Below, one piece after another: positions 12,642 to 12,642 of a stretch of 12,642 nt of DNA; position 1 is the first letter of the stretch, and every line of letters starts with the position of its first letter. The DNA lies in the NCBI GenBank assembly GCA_016867695.1, contig VGIY01000046.1, positions 1 through 12,642 on the forward strand, read 5' to 3'. The notes beneath the pieces are model-generated. The model did not search any database, was not told where the DNA came from, and saw only the letters and a program-made list of their open reading frames with translations. A program made the translations under genes and the position numbers. The stretch is from Candidatus Eiseniibacteriota bacterium. Its GTDB lineage: Bacteria > Eisenbacteria > RBG-16-71-46 > CAIMUX01 > WJJG01.

Positions 12642-12642
12642 G

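Noticed and set aside
1..12642. Possible phage, defence or CRISPR content
   Set aside because: No recombinase, transposase, nuclease, toxin-antitoxin pair or spaced direct-repeat array was found. The window reads as ordinary chromosomal genes.

Overview
The window is high-GC bacterial DNA that looks chromosomal, with nine protein genes on both strands, two of them cut by the window edges. I see no rRNA, tRNA, CRISPR array, transposase or integrase. Several exported proteins end in, or probably end in, a FlgD-Ig-like C-terminal domain of the kind typed by 'NPF...WDG.D..G...GVY.Y'. Alongside these sit a C25 (gingipain-type) peptidase, an M14 carboxypeptidase and an HExxH metalloprotease. This mix suggests an uncultured Gram-negative lineage such as Krumholzibacteriota, Eisenbacteria or Latescibacterota. 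That placement is inference from style, not from a marker gene.

Layout. 829-1 (-): N-terminal part of a secreted zinc metalloprotease. 1370-2419 (+): SDR/NAD-dependent epimerase-like protein with a TTG start. 2554-3117 (+): FCP1/SCP1-like HAD phosphatase, also with a TTG start. 5001-3535 (-): secreted GLUG-repeat protein with a FlgD-like tail. 5549-6643 (+): DUF362 protein. 6861-8423 (+): secreted M14 carboxypeptidase with a degenerate C-terminal Ig-like tail. 9175-8465 (-) and 10335-9172 (-): a two-gene unit with an ATGA overlap, encoding a WaaY/RfaY-like LPS-core-kinase-like protein and an exported Asp-box beta-propeller. 12641-10647 (-): C-terminal part of a gingipain-like C25 protein with CARDB-like, MAM-like and FlgD-like domains.

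Most genes look like independent transcription units separated by long non-coding gaps of 540, 417, 547 and 311 bp. Regulatory signals can be read in several gaps. There are good sigma70-type promoters upstream of the metalloprotease (TTGATT-N17-TAGAAT) and of the beta-propeller gene (TTGCCG-N17-TAGAAT, placed so that the mRNA should be leaderless). An extended -10 lies upstream of the GLUG gene. Strong hairpins without T-tracts follow several genes.

The least-explained signal is a repeated non-coding element. A 35-bp block (33/35 identical) and an exact 12-mer occur in the same order upstream of two unrelated + strand genes, the HAD phosphatase and DUF362. The 12-mer ends 50 and 45 nt before the two start codons. 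The shared theme of the window is envelope and extracellular biology: exported peptidases, surface-type repeat proteins and a possible LPS-modifying kinase. No single pathway ties all the genes together.
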